64,000 nucleotides of DNA from Metopolophium dirhodum (taxonomy: Eukaryota > Arthropoda > Insecta > Hemiptera > Aphididae): the NCBI RefSeq assembly GCF_019925205.1, contig NC_083566.1:37641558-37705557 (forward strand), in the 5' to 3' direction. A model generated the notes under the pieces. It was not told the origin of the DNA. It ran no database searches and saw only the letters and a list, made by a program, of their open reading frames with translations. Shown piece by piece: positions 60,988-64,000 of this stretch (positions are counted from its first letter, which is position 1; each line of letters starts with the position of its first letter). The position numbers were made by a program, and so were the translations under genes.

Positions 60988-62398
60988 ATAATAACTTACA
61001 TTTTCTAAATTATAATAATATTATATAGAAATTGGAACAAAAATCCAATGGATAAAATACATGACTGTATCCAGAGAAGTGTATTTAGAATTCCTAATTG
61101 TCCTTTCCCTTGTATTCCAACAAAAGTATATTTATGATTAATATAGTCATGATATAATATGTAGATTTAATAGTGATAAAAATGTTTTATTATTCATTTT
61201 TAAAAATATTATTTTTATGTTTTTTAGTTACAAATTAGATAATAGTAGAGTATAGTATAGTAGGTATAGTAAAATAGAGAAGTATAGTATACGGTATAGT
61301 ATATATTATAGGCAAATCAACATTTCATTTTATAAAATTTTTTTTCATCAGTATTAAAAATTGGTTGAATTTGGTCACGTAATTTTGTTGAAAATAATTG
61401 TTGACAGTTGTAAATAAAAATCAAAAGCAGACAACATTTGTCAAAATCTCTTCTTCCACTAGAAGAGGCTCATAACAAACTATATATATTCAATCGTTTT
61501 TAAATTTGGTATCATAGGAATAATTTAGAACCTTGTGATGTTGAGTGGAATCAGATATTACTTATTTTCCTTGTTTTTCTTTGAATGCATCTCAAAACGA
61601 TATTTTTAGATTAATATTACTATTGTACCTATTCAATATTTGAAAAATTATGTTTTTTGTGGTAAATTATAAATTAAATCCATAATTATACATTAGATTA
61701 TGATTAAAATTAAATTAAATGTTTTTATTGTAAGAAGAAGTTAATAATTTTTAAAACCATGTAACTTATTTATTCCTATATCCTATAGGCTATAAACTTT
61801 ATTTTTGTATTTAAGGCGATTTAAAGGTTTTAAATTTAAAATATCCCTTGTTCTACTGTTAATTAATACTTGTCACTTTGATGTTGATGTGTAACTTAAC
61901 TTTTGTAACTATAGTTCGTAACCAAATAATACCAGTAAAACTATATTTTGGATAACTGATTAAAAAAAAAAATATCATTACAATGGTTTTACAAAATATA
62001 TAAGCTTAATACATATTTTTATTTTCTAAGTGATTTGTTCTCTAAATTCTTATATTATAAGCTAAGATAATTATATTGTATATTGTAATGTTTCAAATTA
62101 TTTGGTGTTATAATAAATTATTAATATATATAATTATGGTACACTATTATGTATTAACTAATAATGTAATAAGAATGATGAAAGATTTTTAATTACTTCA
62201 CATGCATTTATTGTTTATGAGTTAAATCCTCATAATATACTACCTAAGTTAATTGTGTAATTTTTGTATTTCTGTATTTCAAATATTGTTTTTAATAAAA
62301 ATAGTAAGTTGATACATATGCATAAGTTTTTAAATTAATGAATATTATATTATTTGTCCTCTTAATGGTTTTTAAATATTTCAATTTTAAAGCAAGTT
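60988..62398. other. 3' flank of the plus KAT2-like gene, AT-rich
   Basis: The presumed 3' untranslated region starts here. An AATAAA at 61413-61418 is one possible polyadenylation signal, about 430 bp after the stop. At 61022-61127 a short stretch is open and exon-like but fits no continuing KAT2 sequence. No other gene is seen. Confidence 0.4.
61246..61310 (+). repeat. GTATA-type short tandem repeat
   Basis: Irregular array of AGTATAGTATAGTAGGTATA units. Confidence 0.7.
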
Positions 62399-62400
62399 AT

Positions 62401-62431
62401 CTTCTTCTTCTTCTTCTTCTTCTTCTTCTTC
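62401..62431 (+). repeat. (CTT)n microsatellite
   Basis: Ten uninterrupted CTT triplets followed by CATG. Intergenic. Confidence 0.95.
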
Positions 62432-64000
62432 ATGTAAGTCACTTAAAGACCTGCATCTATTCTATTTGTATGCCTCCATAAAATAATATAAATATCAACT
62501 ATGGATTTTTTCTAGGCCAATAACTATAAGTATGTAATTAACGTGAATTTGTGACCTATTTTGAAAATACATAATAGCTCTATTTTTATAATATAATATA
62601 GGAAAATGTTCCAGATTAATCTTGTGCTGGCCCTAGAACTAGAGTCTGTGCACACCTATATTATAAAATGTCATTAACTCATAACTATAATACTTTAACT
62701 ACTACAACCTTACGAAAAAAACATAATTTTACACATTCACAAACTATCATAATAATGAATATAAGTAATATGGTAGTACATAAAGTATGAAACATAATAT
62801 TTTGTAGTTAATAGGTATGATGCAAAATAGGTAACAACTTTACATAAAAGTCTTAACCTTGTTATTGGCAATATTTTCTAAATCGAAAATATCTTATGGC
62901 TATAAATAGCATAACTACCCGGTAAATTTTATTTTTGTTATCGGTAGGACAATTTATGGGGAATGATCTATTAATATTTCTAATGTTGGATATGAAATGA
63001 AAAACTTTTATGAATTTCTAACTGAAAAATAGTTTACAACATAAGAAAAAGTTCTCACATTTCTAAATTTTATAAAGGAGTTTGTTTAAAAATTTAACCA
63101 TGAATGGAAAATAGTAATTTTAACATTTGTTCAAAATGTTGAGTGTCTACCATTATTCGTTTTTTAATTACAACAAAATATCAAAAATCAATAGATGAAA
63201 TTCGTTGATTTACCGGTAAAAATCCAACATCATAAAAGTTTTAATTTAAAACCCTTATAAAAAAATTAATGTTACTTATCGGTAAACCTTTTATTTTTAT
63301 TAAAGGTAGAAACATTTGTTAGGGAATTATCTATTAAAATGTCTAATGTTAGCTATGGAAAAAAAACATTTATGGATTTCAATAACTGAAAAATGAAGAA
63401 TTTTGTCAAAGTGTTAACTTTTAATGCATATAAAAAAATCATGTTTCTTTTATATTTTTGAACTTCCATTAAAGAGGAGCCTTGCATTAAATTGTCAAGC
63501 TTTATTACTCAGTAAAAAGTTTTTATCGAGAATAATTTTAAAAAAATTTATCAAGGCTATATTAGCTCAAAATGAATCAAAATATGCCGAAAATGTTACC
63601 ATATATGAAAAATGCTAGTATAAATATTTGGTGAAAATTGTATGTGTCTACGGTTATTAAAATATTTTTACCTATTCATTTTTGAGTTACATCAACTACA
63701 TATTATATATTAAATACACACATAAATATATTATATTATATACATACATATATAAAATCTATATTTAAATTTGTGTTGTTAATTAGAAAATGTTATACAA
63801 TTTCTATGAAGCCGATAGTACCTCAACAAACATAATTTTTTGTATTCCATTCCTATTAGTAATATAAATTTTATAAAACATAACATAATAATGCTGTATT
63901 GACGTATTGTTTTCGATTATTTATTGATATTTCAGGCACTAAAATTAAATTGTCGCATACAATGTAATAATCTATGTAATATATTACATAGATCTAATAG
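62432..64000. other. AT-rich sequence with an old family-1 copy
   Basis: No gene could be supported. Apart from the diverged repeat at 62990-63665 it is ATAATATTAT-type sequence up to the window end. A 64-codon frame at 63424-63618 lies wholly inside that repeat. Confidence 0.45.
62990..63665 (-). repeat. Repeat family 1, highly diverged copy J, reversed
   Basis: TACCATTATTCGTTTTTTAA, GAGGAGCCTTGCATTAAATT and GTCAAGCTTTATTACTCAGT, then CAAAATGAATCAAAATATGC, follow the order of family-1 body blocks in reverse, but with heavy substitution and no recognisable termini. It is the oldest copy in the window. Confidence 0.5.

Noticed and set aside
61022..61127. Exon-like stretch after the plus KAT2-like stop, preceded by TATATAG
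   Set aside because: Splicing from a GTGAAT at the stop codon would keep a frame open for some 35 codons, but none of the three frames resembles the KAT2 linker or bromodomain, and the donor is poor. It is treated as 3' flank.

Overview
The window is eukaryotic, very AT-rich (clearly more than two thirds A+T) and looks like an aphid nuclear chromosome. The reasons are the short TTAGG tracts, the density of small inverted-repeat transposons, small GT-AG introns, and a roughly 1.45 kb repeat starting AGATTCTGAGCGAA that I associate with aphid genomes. The species call is inference, not measured. There is no bacterial, organellar or CRISPR content.

The main content is a head-to-head pair of KAT2-like (GCN5/PCAF histone acetyltransferase family) genes about 7 kb apart. 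On the minus strand, seven exons (44232 down to 35848) encode 352 aa that correspond only to the PCAF N-terminal domain. On the plus strand, twelve exons (51254 to 60987) encode 565 aa: a PCAF N-terminal domain followed by a GCN5-type acetyltransferase domain, with no bromodomain. The first six intron phases agree between the two genes (0,1,0,0,2,2), so they arose by DNA-level inverted duplication of an intron-containing ancestor. In the plus gene the catalytic Glu is present, but the acetyl-CoA loop Q-x-x-G-x-G/A reads H-V-N-G-Y-E. The pair may therefore be a diverged, possibly non-catalytic branch of the SAGA/ATAC acetyltransferase family.

By region: 1-5.6 kb holds two head-to-tail copies of repeat family 1 and a short coding-like ORF. 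5.8-23 kb is AT-rich intergenic DNA with one more family-1 copy (12.65 kb), a long-TIR element nested in older repeat-like DNA (15 kb) and other MITEs. 23.2-25.3 kb is a candidate Mutator-like (MULE) element containing a two-exon FLYWCH zinc-finger gene. 25.3-32.8 kb is a mosaic of MITEs, including one insertion with perfect 8-bp target duplications inside an older repeat, and ends in a dead hAT-type transposase. 35.8-44.2 kb is the minus KAT2-like gene; its 5.2 kb second intron contains a kelch-like BACK-domain relic, family-1 repeat and several MITEs. 44.2-51.2 kb is the shared upstream interval, itself full of repeats and a tRNA-derived SINE. 51.25-61 kb is the plus KAT2-like gene, with a LINE relic, a tRNA-Lys-like relic, an LTR primer-binding-site-like motif and an unidentified dead coding region in its introns. 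61-64 kb is AT-rich DNA with microsatellites and an old family-1 copy.

All exon boundaries were read by eye from GT-AG sites and reading frame. Family calls are by motif recognition, with no database search.
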